This document shows positions 26,471-35,916 of a DNA stretch of 64,000 nucleotides, one piece after another. The stretch's first letter is position 1; each line of letters starts with the position of its first letter. Origin of the DNA: Robertmurraya_A mangrovi (lineage in GTDB: Bacteria; Bacillota; Bacilli; Bacillales; Cytobacillaceae); NCBI RefSeq assembly GCF_034427655.1, contig NZ_JAXOFX010000008.1, positions 62,001 to 126,000 of the forward strand. Reading direction: 5' to 3'. The notes under the pieces were generated by a model. The model ran no database searches and was not told the DNA's origin. It saw only the letters and a program-made list of their open reading frames with translations. A program made the position numbers and the translations under genes.

Positions 26471-27660
26471 ATGGAAAAACCAAAGTTATGGACTAAAAAT
26501 TTTATCCTTATTTCAGCAAGTAATTTCTTCGTATTTTAAGCTTCTATTATCTACTAGTCACTTTACCTTTATTTGCTCTACAAGAATTACAAGCTAAAGC
26601 TTCTGAAGCTGGTTTGTTAGTTACTATTTTTTTAATTGCTGCGATTCTCATTCGACCATTTGCTAGCCAAGGGATGCGCATCTTAGGAAAAAGAATGATT
26701 CTTCTTATATCAGTGATTATTTTCTTCCTCTCTTCAGCACTCTACTTTCTACCTGAATCAATCTTCACTTTACTGATTCTTAGATTTGTTCATGGAATAG
26801 GGTTTGGGATGGCCACGACTGTGTGTGGTACGATTGTTGCGGATTTGGTTCCAGATTCTCGTAGAGGAGAAGGTATGGGCTACTTTATCATGTCTTCAAA
26901 CTTAGCCATGGTAATCGGACCTTTCTTAGGTTTAACAATTATGAATCAATCTGGGGAAACACTTATGTTTACTTTCAGTGCTGTTTTCTCGCTTTGCTCA
27001 CTAGTCATTTCTCTATTGATTAAATTGCCTAAGGCTACTGATAAAATTAAAGCACCAAAGGAACAAGCTATATTTAGACTATCAGACATTTTTGAAAAGT
27101 CGGCTATTAAAATATCTGTTATTGCTGCTTTATTTGCTATCGTCTACTCTTCTATTCTTTCATTCGTTTCCGTATACGCTATAGATCTTGGTTTAATGGC
27201 CGTATCTAATTTCTTTTTTGTTGTTTATGCATTTGTTCTGTTACTAACAAGACCTTTTACTGGAAGATGGTACGACCGCTTCGGCCCAAATGTCATTATC
27301 TATCCTTGTATCATCCTTTTTGCAGTAGGAATGTTCTTGTTAAGTCAAACCACAACGGCCACTATCTTTTTAATATCTGCAGCTATTATAGGGATTGGAT
27401 GGGGAACGTTATTTCCTAGCTTTCAAACAATCGCTATTCAGGAAACCTCTCCTGAGCGCAGAGGGTTAGCGACAGCAACATTTTTATCCATATTTGACTT
27501 AGGAATTGGGATTGGGTCATTTGTCATTGGTCTTGCTGCAGCGAAAGTGGATTTCCATTCACTATACCTATATGGTTCGTTATATATTTTACTAGGACTT
27601 GTTGCTTATTATCTTTTACATGCTAGAACAAAGAAGACGCTATCCTATCAAAATACTTAA
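26471..27660 (+). pseudogene. MFS drug-type exporter, one-base frameshift
   Basis: ATG at 26471 follows GAGGAG and opens MEKPKLWTKNFILISASNFF, then TTC GTA TTT TAA. With one more T in the TTTT run near 26535 the frame reads on as FLSFYYLLVTLPLFALQEL and joins the long frame to 27660, giving a 12-helix transporter of about 397 aa. The conserved MFS loop and GGILADRFG-like TGRWYDRFGP are intact. Only one lesion, in a homopolymer, so recent inactivation, phase variation or a base-calling error are all possible. Co-transcribed with marR. Confidence 0.8.
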
Positions 27661-27670
27661 ATGACTAACA

Positions 27671-27702
27671 AAAAAAGCGTTTGATAACCAAGCGCTTTTT
27701 TG
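27671..27702 (+). terminator. terminator
   Basis: Stem AAAAAGCG...CGCTTTTT with T run after the MFS gene. Confidence 0.75.
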
Positions 27703-27735
27703 TTTTTTATGTAGAGCTTTCAAGGACATAAAAAA

Positions 27736-27755
27736 CACAGGTTCATCAACCTGTG
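27736..27755 (-). terminator. terminator of staygreen gene
   Basis: Minus strand CACAGGTT / AACCTGTG hairpin followed by TTTTTTAT, immediately after the stop at 27757. Confidence 0.8.
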
Positions 27756-27756
27756 C

Positions 27757-28236
27757 TTAACTAACGGATTGCTGTATAGCTGCTGTTAAATATTGTCGCG
27801 GTGTTCCAAAATAAACTAACTGATGGTATTGAGGGAATATCGATTCAAATTGAATATAAATGGGCGAATCGAGCAGCCATGGATAATTAGAGTAAAATAA
27901 TTTATCTCCATACACAATGGCTGTTAAAGCTAAGTTTAGTTCCTTTTTAAATATCATATAACGAATTTTAGAAAACTGTTCGTCAAATTCTCCCCCACTT
28001 ATATAGACCTTCCCTTTTAAAACGTATTGGCCCATTTGGGGAACCCATTCGGCAAGTACTTCATCCCGAATCTTAGGGTTTATGGCGCCTGTATCATAGC
28101 AGTAACCTATCGTTAAAAATAAATCTCCTGTTTCGTCTGAGTGAGTTAACGTATATTTACGCTCATCAACAGGTTTAAATTGTGTGGCAGGCGGTAAATA
28201 GGTCGCACTTAGTTTTGATGGATTGAACTTACTCAT
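27757..28236 (-). CDS. staygreen family protein (159 aa)
   Basis: Start at ATG 28236 (MSKFNPSKLSATYLPP) with GGGGAG nine bases upstream. YTLTHSDETGDLFLTIGYCYD, RDEVLAEWVPQMGQY, RYMIFKKELNLALTAIVYGD and FESIFPQYHQLVYFGTPRQY are the conserved blocks of the staygreen (SGR) family. The plant members extract Mg from chlorophyll; the bacterial members occur in many Bacillus and Clostridium species that make no chlorophyll, where the substrate is unknown. Monocistronic with its own terminator. Confidence 0.85.
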   Translation of the reverse strand: MSKFNPSKLSATYLPPATQFKPVDERKYTLTHSDETGDLFLTIGYCYDTGAINPKIRDEVLAEWVPQMGQYVLKGKVYISGGEFDEQFSKIRYMIFKKELNLALTAIVYGDKLFYSNYPWLLDSPIYIQFESIFPQYHQLVYFGTPRQYLTAAIQQSVS

Positions 28237-28366
28237 CGTAAGCATCTCCCCCCAAAAGATATTTTTATCTGTTTAGAAACAGTATATGAAAGTGCTAAAC
28301 AAACGTGACATAGGCCTAGTTATTCTTCATTTATAAGAAAGTATAGCTCTTTGAAGTTAGACAACT

Positions 28367-28511
28367 GTCTAGCTCCAGCGCCCAGCGACTAGTGTACTTC
28401 GCGCCTCTCCCTACGATAAGTCAACATCGAATCGCTATCGCTCTTCGTGTTTCCTTTATCTCAGTCGAGGCGCTCCAGTCCATACGTCGCTAAACGGGGC
28501 ACTTCCGCTTT
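28367..28511 (+). repeat. 145-bp interspersed repeat, copy A
   Basis: From GTCTAGCTCCAGCGCCCAGC to ACTTCCGCTT. The reverse complement, with about four substitutions and few other changes, is at 38177-38320. Ends are partly complementary (AGCTCCAGCGCC near one end, GGCGC near the other), as in small non-coding palindromic elements of Bacillaceae. Confidence 0.85.
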
Positions 28512-28512
28512 T

Positions 28513-29274
28513 CTATTTATCTTTTGTTTTTTTTTCCATAACATTTACGTCTCTCACTACCCATTTTCCGTTTTCAAGCAGCCAGGTAGATTCCACAAAT
28601 GCAATAAAATCAGCGTTGTAAGCGCCACTAATTCTTTGAACCCCTTTTAGGCCCATCTGATTTTCAAGGGGGATTGGTTTTAAGGTGCCAAAAGGTAATA
28701 CCATAAGCTCGGTCGGCTCATTTAGCTTACCATTGTGGTATAATCCAATCCGCTCATAATCTTCCGCGCGAGATTTAAGATTAAAATGATAGGTTTTATT
28801 ATTATTTTGAATATTGATTGTAGCCTTATAATGATCTAAGAACTCACTTTGAATAATTAGCGGCTCTGGGACGGTTAGATCCGTTACTTTGAAATCCTTT
28901 AACGTATACAAATAATGGTTCGATAATCCACCGCTTCCTCCCGTTTCTACCGTGACAATTAAATCTTTAATGTTATCTTGGTTTAAGTCTTGAAATTGAA
29001 TCGTTGGTTCATATCCTCCTTCTAGGGGGATTTTATATTTTTTTCCGTCCGATGCTACGATCTCTAGGAAGATATCTTTTAAAAATAAGACTCCTTGCTC
29101 AAAGGGTACTCCTTTCATAAATACCGTATCTTTTTTCCCATCCCCCGTAACATCCAAGCGGTCTTTACTAATAATTTGAACTTTATTAGCTTCCTCCACA
29201 GCATATACACCTGTTATAGCGGTTAATGACATGAAAAAGAAGGCTGAAAAGGCAAATAATAAATCTCTTTTCAT
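28513..29274 (-). CDS. secreted protein with EF-hand-like Asp motifs (253 aa)
   Basis: MKRDLLFAFSAFFFMSLTAI is a signal peptide. The mature part has DVTGDGKKDTV (about residue 42) and DLNQDNIKDLIV (about residue 95), dockerin/VCBS-like calcium-binding repeats DxxxDGxxD. The C-terminal 60 residues end in FVESTWLLENGKWVVRDVNV, similar to ends of Bacillus exported YpjP-type proteins, but I do not assign a name. Repeat copy A lies right at its 3' end. Confidence 0.65.
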   Translation of the reverse strand: MKRDLLFAFSAFFFMSLTAITGVYAVEEANKVQIISKDRLDVTGDGKKDTVFMKGVPFEQGVLFLKDIFLEIVASDGKKYKIPLEGGYEPTIQFQDLNQDNIKDLIVTVETGGSGGLSNHYLYTLKDFKVTDLTVPEPLIIQSEFLDHYKATINIQNNNKTYHFNLKSRAEDYERIGLYHNGKLNEPTELMVLPFGTLKPIPLENQMGLKGVQRISGAYNADFIAFVESTWLLENGKWVVRDVNVMEKKTKDK

Positions 29275-29383
29275 TGAACATTCCTCCCAGACAAATATAC
29301 AGTTCTATTTTGTCCATTAATGGAAAAATGATGTAAAGAAAAGATTCATAACGACCTTTCCAAGTAAAAAAGGAACTCTCTGA

Positions 29384-29899
29384 CTAGAATTCCTTTTTGA
29401 AAATCCATCTAATTAAATTCTTTCCTTGATCAATAGTAAGCTGATTTTCAGAAAGCCCTTTTAGTATATAACGCCAAGATGAGGATAAAACCAGTTGAAT
29501 AGGTAAGTCTGGATAGGAATTCAAGTTGGATAGAAATTCCTCAATTTTGTCTTCTTTTATAGAAGAGTTTTCCTCACTAAGTAATTTGCAAATATTCGCT
29601 TTCACAGCAAAATTTAACCCTGTAATTAGTGCAGCCTCCAATGCCTCTGTTGGCTCATCAAATAAAGCTGCTGCTCCCTCCATTCTATCTAGCATTCGTT
29701 GTTCCATTTCGTTTCTGATCACTTCGTAAAGCTTTAATTTTGAACCAAAATGGTGATACACGGCACCTGTAGTCATATTTGCTTTAGCCGCTAACTCCGT
29801 AATGTTCACTCCTTTATAACCTTTTAAACTAAACTCTTCTAAAGCTACTTTAATTAATGTTTCTTTATTTGATCCTGGTATTGGTATCCACTCTTTCAT
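29384..29899 (-). CDS. TetR family transcriptional regulator (171 aa)
   Basis: N-terminal helix-turn-helix KVALEEFSLKGYKGVNITEL then AAKANMTTGAVYHHFGSKLKLYEVI, the classic TetR DNA-binding domain. The C-terminal ligand domain is helical and unassigned. It is divergent from the VOC gene at 30010 with a 110-base spacer containing both promoters. A likely target is that gene. A hairpin with T run overlaps its stop codon (29367-29398). Confidence 0.85.
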   Translation of the reverse strand: MKEWIPIPGSNKETLIKVALEEFSLKGYKGVNITELAAKANMTTGAVYHHFGSKLKLYEVIRNEMEQRMLDRMEGAAALFDEPTEALEAALITGLNFAVKANICKLLSEENSSIKEDKIEEFLSNLNSYPDLPIQLVLSSSWRYILKGLSENQLTIDQGKNLIRWIFKKEF

Positions 29900-30009
29900 A
29901 AATTTATCATATCATATTGACACTCTAGACGTAAATGAATTATGCTAAACATATTCAGATTACGTCATACATAAATAAGTTATATCATTTTTATAAGGAG
30001 GCTTAACAA

Positions 30010-30357
30010 ATGAAATTGATCTTTTTATTTTATCCAGTAAAAAATCTTAAAGAATCATTAGCCTTTTACAGAGAAAAAATGGGGTTTGAAGAAGCTTGGC
30101 GTGAAGGCGAGCATACCGCTGCCTTATATTTACCTGGTACTGATGTACGATTAATGCTAGAAGATGAGGTAGAAAATGAAGGTTTACCTGCTGGTGGTGT
30201 GTTTCTTGTAGATAGTGTAAATCGATACTACGAAGAAAATCAAAACGAATTAAATTTTATTAAGCAGCCTGTTGACATTCCTCCTGGACGTTTTGCTATA
30301 TTCAAAGATAATTCGGGTAATGTGATTCGAATTCTTGATTTTTCTAATGAAAATTAA
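30010..30357 (+). CDS. VOC family (glyoxalase/bleomycin-resistance fold) protein
   Basis: ATG at 30010 follows AAGGAGG. 115 aa, a single VOC module: VKNLKESLAFYREKMGFEEA, ALYLPGTDVRLMLED, and DIPPGRFAIFKDNSGNVIRIL with the C-terminal Glu/Asp metal position replaced by N-V-I-R. Such proteins are metal-dependent lyases, dioxygenases or drug-binding proteins; the substrate is not predictable. Divergent from a TetR regulator and probably controlled by it. Confidence 0.8.
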   Translation: MKLIFLFYPVKNLKESLAFYREKMGFEEAWREGEHTAALYLPGTDVRLMLEDEVENEGLPAGGVFLVDSVNRYYEENQNELNFIKQPVDIPPGRFAIFKDNSGNVIRILDFSNEN

Positions 30358-30371
30358 AGATTAATAGAAAA

Positions 30372-30399
30372 AAACTCGTCGAAATGGACGAGTTTTTTA
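30372..30399 (+). terminator. terminator of VOC gene
   Basis: Stem AACTCGTC / GACGAGTT with TTTTTT tail. Confidence 0.85.
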
Positions 30400-30411
30400 A
30401 ATGCTATTTTT

Positions 30412-30535
30412 CTACTGCGAAACATATGCTACACGCTTTACCGCACCGAATATGACCATAGCGGTTAAAACAGCAATCACAACACCCACACCAAAGCGAC
30501 TGAAACCAAATGCCTCACTAACGGCTAATAAAAAA
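30412..30535 (-). pseudogene. alanine/glycine:cation symporter (AgcS) fragment
   Basis: About 40 codons on the minus strand: LLAVSEAFGFSRFGVGVVI, AVLTAMVIFGAVKRVAYVSQ then TAG. This matches a membrane helix and loop of AgcS-family Na+/alanine symporters (..AFG..G...A.L...VIFGG.KRIA..). It lies in the 180 bases between the VOC terminator and the parC terminator. The rest of the gene is gone. Confidence 0.6.
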
Positions 30536-30539
30536 TAAC

Positions 30540-30572
30540 AAACCTTCTGTCTAGAGTGACAGAAGGTTTACT
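30540..30572 (-). terminator. terminator of parEC operon
   Basis: Stem AAACCTTCTGTC / GACAGAAGGTTT with T-rich tail on the minus strand. Confidence 0.85.
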
Positions 30573-30580
30573 AATTATTT

Positions 30581-33022
30581 CTATTCTTGATTAGTTGATT
30601 CTACTTTAGCTTCAACTTTCCATATCGTTTCTGCTTTCCCTACTTCGGTCTCATCCATAATGAACGATCCGTTAGAATAGCGGTCATTATTTCTAAGATC
30701 AGAGGATTGAACACTTTCAATTTTTCCTTTGGCAGCTTCTACGAAAATCATGTCTGAATCCTTCGTTAATAGAGCACCAATCACTCGATGAGGATTCGAT
30801 TTTAACTCTCGTAACATGACGACACCACGTTTGGCACGAGATGTTATCTCAAATTCATCTAACTTCATTCTCTTAATAGCCCCACGTTGAGTTACAATAA
30901 CTACACTTTGAATACGTGGGTCATCAACGATTTGTCCACCAGTAACGAAATCGTCTTCTTTTAAATTTATCCCTTTTACTCCTGCTGCACGTGCACCCAC
31001 AATGTTTACTTCATCTTCAGGGAATCTGAGACCGTAGCCTAAGTGGGTAGCCAAGAACAATTCTTTTGTGCCATCTGTAATGTGTACATCTACCACTTCA
31101 TCATTCTCTTTAAGATTAATTGCAACGAGCGGCTTAGAGTACCTTGACGCTTTATAATGCTGCAACTCAGTCTTCTTAACCATTCCATTTTTCGTAATAA
31201 ATAGGAGGAATGCTTCTCTTGCAAAATCATTGATAGGAAGTACTCGGATAATGGACTCATCACGATCAATTGGAATGATATTTGCAATGTGCTGACCAAG
31301 ATCCTTCCAACGAATGTCTGGAAGCTCATGAACAGGGACATATAAGTAATTCCCTTTATTCGTAAACAAGAGAACCACATCTGTTGTATTGACATCTAAT
31401 TGAGCGATTAGACGGTCCGAATCTTTCATACCGAAATCTTGACCGTTGGATGCTGCATAAGAACGAGGACTCGTTCTCTTCACATATCCTTCTTTCGTAA
31501 CCGTTACAATGACATCTTCACTAGCTACTAAAACTTCTAGGTTAATTTTAATTTCTTCTATTTCTGCTTCAACAATTGTACGTCGGTCGTCTACAAATCG
31601 CTTTTTCACATCTTTTAATTCTTTTTGTATAACAGAAAATAGTTTTTTATCACTCTCTAAGATTGCAGTTAGTTCAGCAATTCTTTTTGCAAGCTCTTCT
31701 GCTTCTGCTTGTAATGCTGTAATGTCTGTATTCGTTAAGCGGTAAAGCTGTAAAGAAACAATCGCTTCGGCCTGTGCCTCACTGAAAGCAAACTGTGAAA
31801 TTAAGTTATCTTTAGCATCTCTTTTATCTTTTGAAGCACGGATGGTCGCAATGACTTCATCTAAAATCGACAAAGCTTTCATTAACCCTTCAACAATATG
31901 TTGACGATCTTTAGCCTTTTGAAGGTCAAATTGCGTTCTTCTCGTTACCACTTCTTTTTGGTGATTAATGTACGCATCTAAAAGTTCTCTTAAACCCATT
32001 AACGTAGGTCTGCGGTTATGGATAGCAACCATATTAAAGTTATAGGTAATTTGAAGGTCACTATTTTTATATAAATAGTGTAGGACACCTTCAGCATCGG
32101 CTTCTTTTTTCAGTTCGATGACGACTCTTAATCCGGTACGGTCTGTTTCGTCACGAACTTCCGCTATACCTTCTACTTTACGGTCTAATCGGAATTCATC
32201 CATTTTCTTAACAAGATTGGCTTTATTCACTTCAAACGGGATTTCAGTTATGACGATTTGTTGCTTTCCACCACGAACCGTTTCAATCTCCGCTTTCCCG
32301 CGAATAATAAACTTTCCTTTACCTGTTTCATATGCCTTCTTGATTCCTTCGACCCCTTGAATAATACCACCAGTAGGGAAGTCAGGGCCTTTAATAATGG
32401 TCATTAAATCATCCACGGTACAATCAGGCTGATTCATACGCATGATAACCCCGTCAATAATCTCACCTAAATGATGTGGGGGAATCTCTGTTGCATAACC
32501 AGCTGAAATACCCGTTGAACCATTCACTAAGAGGTTAGGGAACATGGCTGGTAAAACGGTTGGCTCATTTGAAGTATCATCAAAGTTCGGGACAAAATCT
32601 ACTGTTCTTTTTTCAATATCACGTAATAACTCGGTTGAGATAGCAGAAAGCCTTGCTTCCGTATAACGCATCGCAGCAGGAGGATCTCCATCAATACTTC
32701 CGTTATTTCCATGCATTTCAACTAACAAGTTTCTAAGCTTCCAGTCCTGACTCATACGAACCATAGCATCATACACGGAAGTATCTCCGTGCGGATGGTA
32801 GTTACCAATTACGTTACCAACTGTTTTGGCACTTTTTCTAAACCCTTTTTCATGGGTATTTCCTTCTACATGCATCGCGTATAAAATACGTCTTTGTACC
32901 GGTTTTAATCCATCACGTGCATCTGGAAGAGCTCGATCCTGGATAATGTATTTACTATATCGACCAAAGCGATCCCCTAGAACATCTTCTAACGGGAGAT
33001 CTCGAAATTTTTCTACACTCAC
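30581..33022 (-). CDS. parC: DNA topoisomerase IV subunit A
   Basis: 813 aa, the usual Bacillus ParC length. Breakage-reunion domain with YHPHGDTSVYDAMVRMSQDW (quinolone region with Ser retained) and the active-site Tyr in AAMRYTEARLS near residue 120. The C-terminal part carries six beta-pinwheel blades, e.g. TKEGYVKRTS, TKNGMVKKTEL, TQRGAIKRMKL. The start ATGA overlaps the parE stop by four bases, so the subunits are coupled. Cuts and reseals DNA for decatenation of sister chromosomes. An intact gene of this size argues against pervasive frameshift errors in the sequence. Confidence 0.97.
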   Translation of the reverse strand: MSVEKFRDLPLEDVLGDRFGRYSKYIIQDRALPDARDGLKPVQRRILYAMHVEGNTHEKGFRKSAKTVGNVIGNYHPHGDTSVYDAMVRMSQDWKLRNLLVEMHGNNGSIDGDPPAAMRYTEARLSAISTELLRDIEKRTVDFVPNFDDTSNEPTVLPAMFPNLLVNGSTGISAGYATEIPPHHLGEIIDGVIMRMNQPDCTVDDLMTIIKGPDFPTGGIIQGVEGIKKAYETGKGKFIIRGKAEIETVRGGKQQIVITEIPFEVNKANLVKKMDEFRLDRKVEGIAEVRDETDRTGLRVVIELKKEADAEGVLHYLYKNSDLQITYNFNMVAIHNRRPTLMGLRELLDAYINHQKEVVTRRTQFDLQKAKDRQHIVEGLMKALSILDEVIATIRASKDKRDAKDNLISQFAFSEAQAEAIVSLQLYRLTNTDITALQAEAEELAKRIAELTAILESDKKLFSVIQKELKDVKKRFVDDRRTIVEAEIEEIKINLEVLVASEDVIVTVTKEGYVKRTSPRSYAASNGQDFGMKDSDRLIAQLDVNTTDVVLLFTNKGNYLYVPVHELPDIRWKDLGQHIANIIPIDRDESIIRVLPINDFAREAFLLFITKNGMVKKTELQHYKASRYSKPLVAINLKENDEVVDVHITDGTKELFLATHLGYGLRFPEDEVNIVGARAAGVKGINLKEDDFVTGGQIVDDPRIQSVVIVTQRGAIKRMKLDEFEITSRAKRGVVMLRELKSNPHRVIGALLTKDSDMIFVEAAKGKIESVQSSDLRNNDRYSNGSFIMDETEVGKAETIWKVEAKVESTNQE

Positions 33023-34998
33023 TGATCAGCTACCTCCTCCATAACAGAAATATTTTCATTTTCTAAAATACTTCCGTCTTCTTCTAAACCGAAGGCAACA
33101 TTGGATTCAATCCATTTACGACGAGGTTCAACTTTATCTCCCATTAACGTTGTCACACGTCGTTCCGCTCTAGCGGCATCATCAATTTTTACTCGAATTA
33201 AGGTTCTAGTCTCAGGATTCATGGTTGTGTCCCATAATTGGTCCGCATTCATCTCACCTAGACCTTTGTAACGTTGAATCATGTATCCTTTGCCTATCTT
33301 TTTAATGGCATCTTGAAGATCGTCGTCACTCCAAGCATACTCAATCACTTCTTTTTTTCCTGTGCCTTTACTTACTTTGTAAAGAGGAGGAAGAGCGATA
33401 TACACTTTTCCAGCTTCGATCAAAGGCTTCATGTAGCGGTAGAAGAACGTTAACAATAACACTTGAATATGTGCACCATCCGTATCGGCATCGGTCATAA
33501 TGACTACTTTGTCATAGTTAACTTCTTCAACATTGAAATCAGCTCCGATTCCTGCACCAATAGCATGGATAATCGTGTTGATTTCTTCATTTTTGAAGAT
33601 GTCTTGTAACTTTGCTTTTTCCGTATTGATTACTTTCCCACGAAGAGGCAAGATCGCTTGGAAACGTCGGTCACGCCCTTGTTTCGCTGAACCACCCGCT
33701 GAGTCACCCTCTACTAAATAAAGCTCGTTCTTTTGAGGATTACGAGATTGTGCGGGAGTAAGTTTACCTGATAAAACCGCTTCCGAGCGTTTTTTCTTTT
33801 TCCCACTGCGAGCATCCTCACGAGCCTTTCTTGCCGCTTCACGTGCTTGAAAAGCTTTAATCGCTTTTTTAATAAGGAGTGTCCCAATATCAGGGTTTTC
33901 CTCAAAAAAGTAAGCTAAATGCTCAGATACAATCGAATCAACAGCTGATCGTGCTTCACTTGTCCCTAATTTACCCTTTGTTTGACCTTCAAATTGGAGT
34001 AGTTCTTCCGGCACACGAACAGAGATAACCGCTGAAAAACCTTCTCTAATATCTGCTCCATCAAGGTTTTTATCTTTTTCTTTTAGCAATCCAATCTTAC
34101 GAGCATAGTCATTAAAGCTACGTGTAAGAGCTGTTTTCGCACCAGCTTCGTGTGTACCGCCATCTTTTGTACGGACATTATTTACAAATGAAAGGACATT
34201 TTCGGAGTATCCATCATTAAATTGAAAGGCAAAATCGACTTCAATTCCTCCATTTGCTCCTTCAAAACTAATGACAGGATGTAAGACGTCCTTTTCTTCG
34301 TTCAAATATTGAACAAACGCTTCGAGTCCATTTTCATAATGAAAGAGCTCTCTTGCGCCATGACGCTCGTCAATAATTTCTATTTTCATCCCTTTTAAAA
34401 GGAAAGCAGATTCTCTTAGGCGCTCACATAATGTTTCGTAGTTATAAGTCGTTGTTGAAAAAATGGAACCATCAGGCTTAAAGTGTATCGTCGTTCCCGT
34501 TTGATTCGTTTTCCCGACTTTTTCAAGGGTTGTAACAGGCTTACCGCCATCTTCAAAACGTTGCTCATACACAAAGCCATCTCGTTTAATTTTAACAACT
34601 AACCACTCAGATAAAGCATTTACAACAGATGCCCCTACACCGTGTAAACCACCACTCGTTTTGTAACCGCCTTGTCCAAACTTCCCACCAGCATGGAGAA
34701 CAGTTAAGATTACCTCCGGTGTTGGTTTACCCATTTTGTGCATTCCAGTCGGCATTCCGCGACCTTTATCTTCCACACTAATGGAATTGTCTTTATGAAT
34801 TTTTACAATTATTTGATCTCCATGTCCCGCTAATGCTTCGTCCACGGAGTTATCTACGATTTCATAAACAAGATGATGAAGACCTCTGGAATCCGTACTC
34901 CCAATATACATTCCAGGGCGTTTTCGTACGGCCTCTAAGCCTTCTAGTACTTGTATGGCATCATCATTATATTCAAAAGCTTGCTGATTTTTTGCCAC
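33019..34998 (-). CDS. parE: DNA topoisomerase IV subunit B
   Basis: I choose GTG at 34998 (VAKNQQAFEYNDDAIQVLEG): AAAGGGG lies seven bases upstream, whereas the ATG two codons earlier sits against it. 659 aa. GHKL ATPase: DNSVDEALAGH (Mg-Asn), GRGMPTG, GGLHGVGASVVN. Toprim: LVEGDSAGGSAKQGRDRR and MTDADTDGAHI. ParE rather than GyrB is supported by linkage to parC and by short length without insertion. ATP hydrolysis drives strand passage by ParC. Confidence 0.97.
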   Translation of the reverse strand: MAKNQQAFEYNDDAIQVLEGLEAVRKRPGMYIGSTDSRGLHHLVYEIVDNSVDEALAGHGDQIIVKIHKDNSISVEDKGRGMPTGMHKMGKPTPEVILTVLHAGGKFGQGGYKTSGGLHGVGASVVNALSEWLVVKIKRDGFVYEQRFEDGGKPVTTLEKVGKTNQTGTTIHFKPDGSIFSTTTYNYETLCERLRESAFLLKGMKIEIIDERHGARELFHYENGLEAFVQYLNEEKDVLHPVISFEGANGGIEVDFAFQFNDGYSENVLSFVNNVRTKDGGTHEAGAKTALTRSFNDYARKIGLLKEKDKNLDGADIREGFSAVISVRVPEELLQFEGQTKGKLGTSEARSAVDSIVSEHLAYFFEENPDIGTLLIKKAIKAFQAREAARKAREDARSGKKKKRSEAVLSGKLTPAQSRNPQKNELYLVEGDSAGGSAKQGRDRRFQAILPLRGKVINTEKAKLQDIFKNEEINTIIHAIGAGIGADFNVEEVNYDKVVIMTDADTDGAHIQVLLLTFFYRYMKPLIEAGKVYIALPPLYKVSKGTGKKEVIEYAWSDDDLQDAIKKIGKGYMIQRYKGLGEMNADQLWDTTMNPETRTLIRVKIDDAARAERRVTTLMGDKVEPRRKWIESNVAFGLEEDGSILENENISVMEEVADQ

Positions 34999-35028
34999 GA
35001 ACATACCCCTTTCAATTGTTGCAAACAC

Positions 35029-35427
35029 GTTTATATCTTTGTATGTAATCGTTCGTATACCCGTATATGTATTCGTCCTTAAAAAGATATTTCCCTTTAA
35101 TTTTTATACATTTACCAGACGAAAGAACATGTGTTCTGCACTTATTTTAGCATAATCTGAAAAAGCGTCTATGCTATATTGTATATATTTATAGACATTT
35201 GGCAAATAGGTTATTTAAAAACTGCAATATTTTGTAAAATATTCACCTATTTTGCTCTCTCCTATTTAAGGATTGCATTAAAATGAAAAACTGTCCATAA
35301 AAAAATTCATTTCCATCCTCATTTAAATCGGTTTTTACTTTTAAAAGGTTTGTTTTTTGTAGGTTCAGCGCTTCTGATTTTCATTTACTGTTCACATGAA
35401 TCCTTATGATTATTGCTAAAAAGAAAA
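35029..35427. other. parE upstream region
   Basis: AT-rich, no gene. It must hold the parE promoter on the minus strand. I see no convincing operator. Confidence 0.5.
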
Positions 35428-35451
35428 AGATGTGTAAAAAGTCTACACATC
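35428..35451 (-). terminator. terminator of yneT operon
   Basis: Minus strand GATGTGTA / TACACATC hairpin with TTTTTCTTTTT tail. Confidence 0.8.
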
Positions 35452-35472
35452 AAACAAGGTAAATAGAACTAT

Positions 35473-35886
35473 TTATTTCGTTAAAGCGTGTTCAACCTTT
35501 ATACAGCGATCCATGATAACCGTATAGCCTTTTTCTTTTAAAAATTCATAAGCTTCCTCATTCATGACACCTAACTGAGCCCAGAATATATCCGCGTCCA
35601 TTTCATCAAATTGTTTTGCAAGGTCAGGAAGGAACTCGGAACGACGAAATATATTGACAATATCCACATGGCCTTCAATATCTTTTAGGTTAGCGACAGC
35701 CTTAACACCTAGAACCTCAGTTATTGCTGGATTCACTGGTATGATTTCATAGCCAGCATCCTGCATAGCCTTTGAAACCATATATGAAGTTCTTTCTGGG
35801 TTATCACTTAACCCTACTACAGCGATTCTTTTAGCCTTCTTTAATAATTTTCCTATTTCCTCACGACTTGGATTTTCAATTGGCAC
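35473..35886 (-). CDS. yneT: CoA-binding domain protein
   Basis: 137 aa, one Rossmann CoA-binding domain: IAVVGLSDNPERTSYMVSKAMQDAGYEIIPVNP with the Gly-rich loop, then a conserved WAQLGVMNEEAYEF and the CIKVEH near the end. It matches YccU/YneT proteins and its place next to parE is the same as in B. subtilis. Probably binds CoA or a nucleotide; no enzymatic role is established. Confidence 0.88.
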   Translation of the reverse strand: MPIENPSREEIGKLLKKAKRIAVVGLSDNPERTSYMVSKAMQDAGYEIIPVNPAITEVLGVKAVANLKDIEGHVDIVNIFRRSEFLPDLAKQFDEMDADIFWAQLGVMNEEAYEFLKEKGYTVIMDRCIKVEHALTK

Positions 35887-35916
35887 TTTTCATCATCCTT
35901 TCAAATATTTAATATT

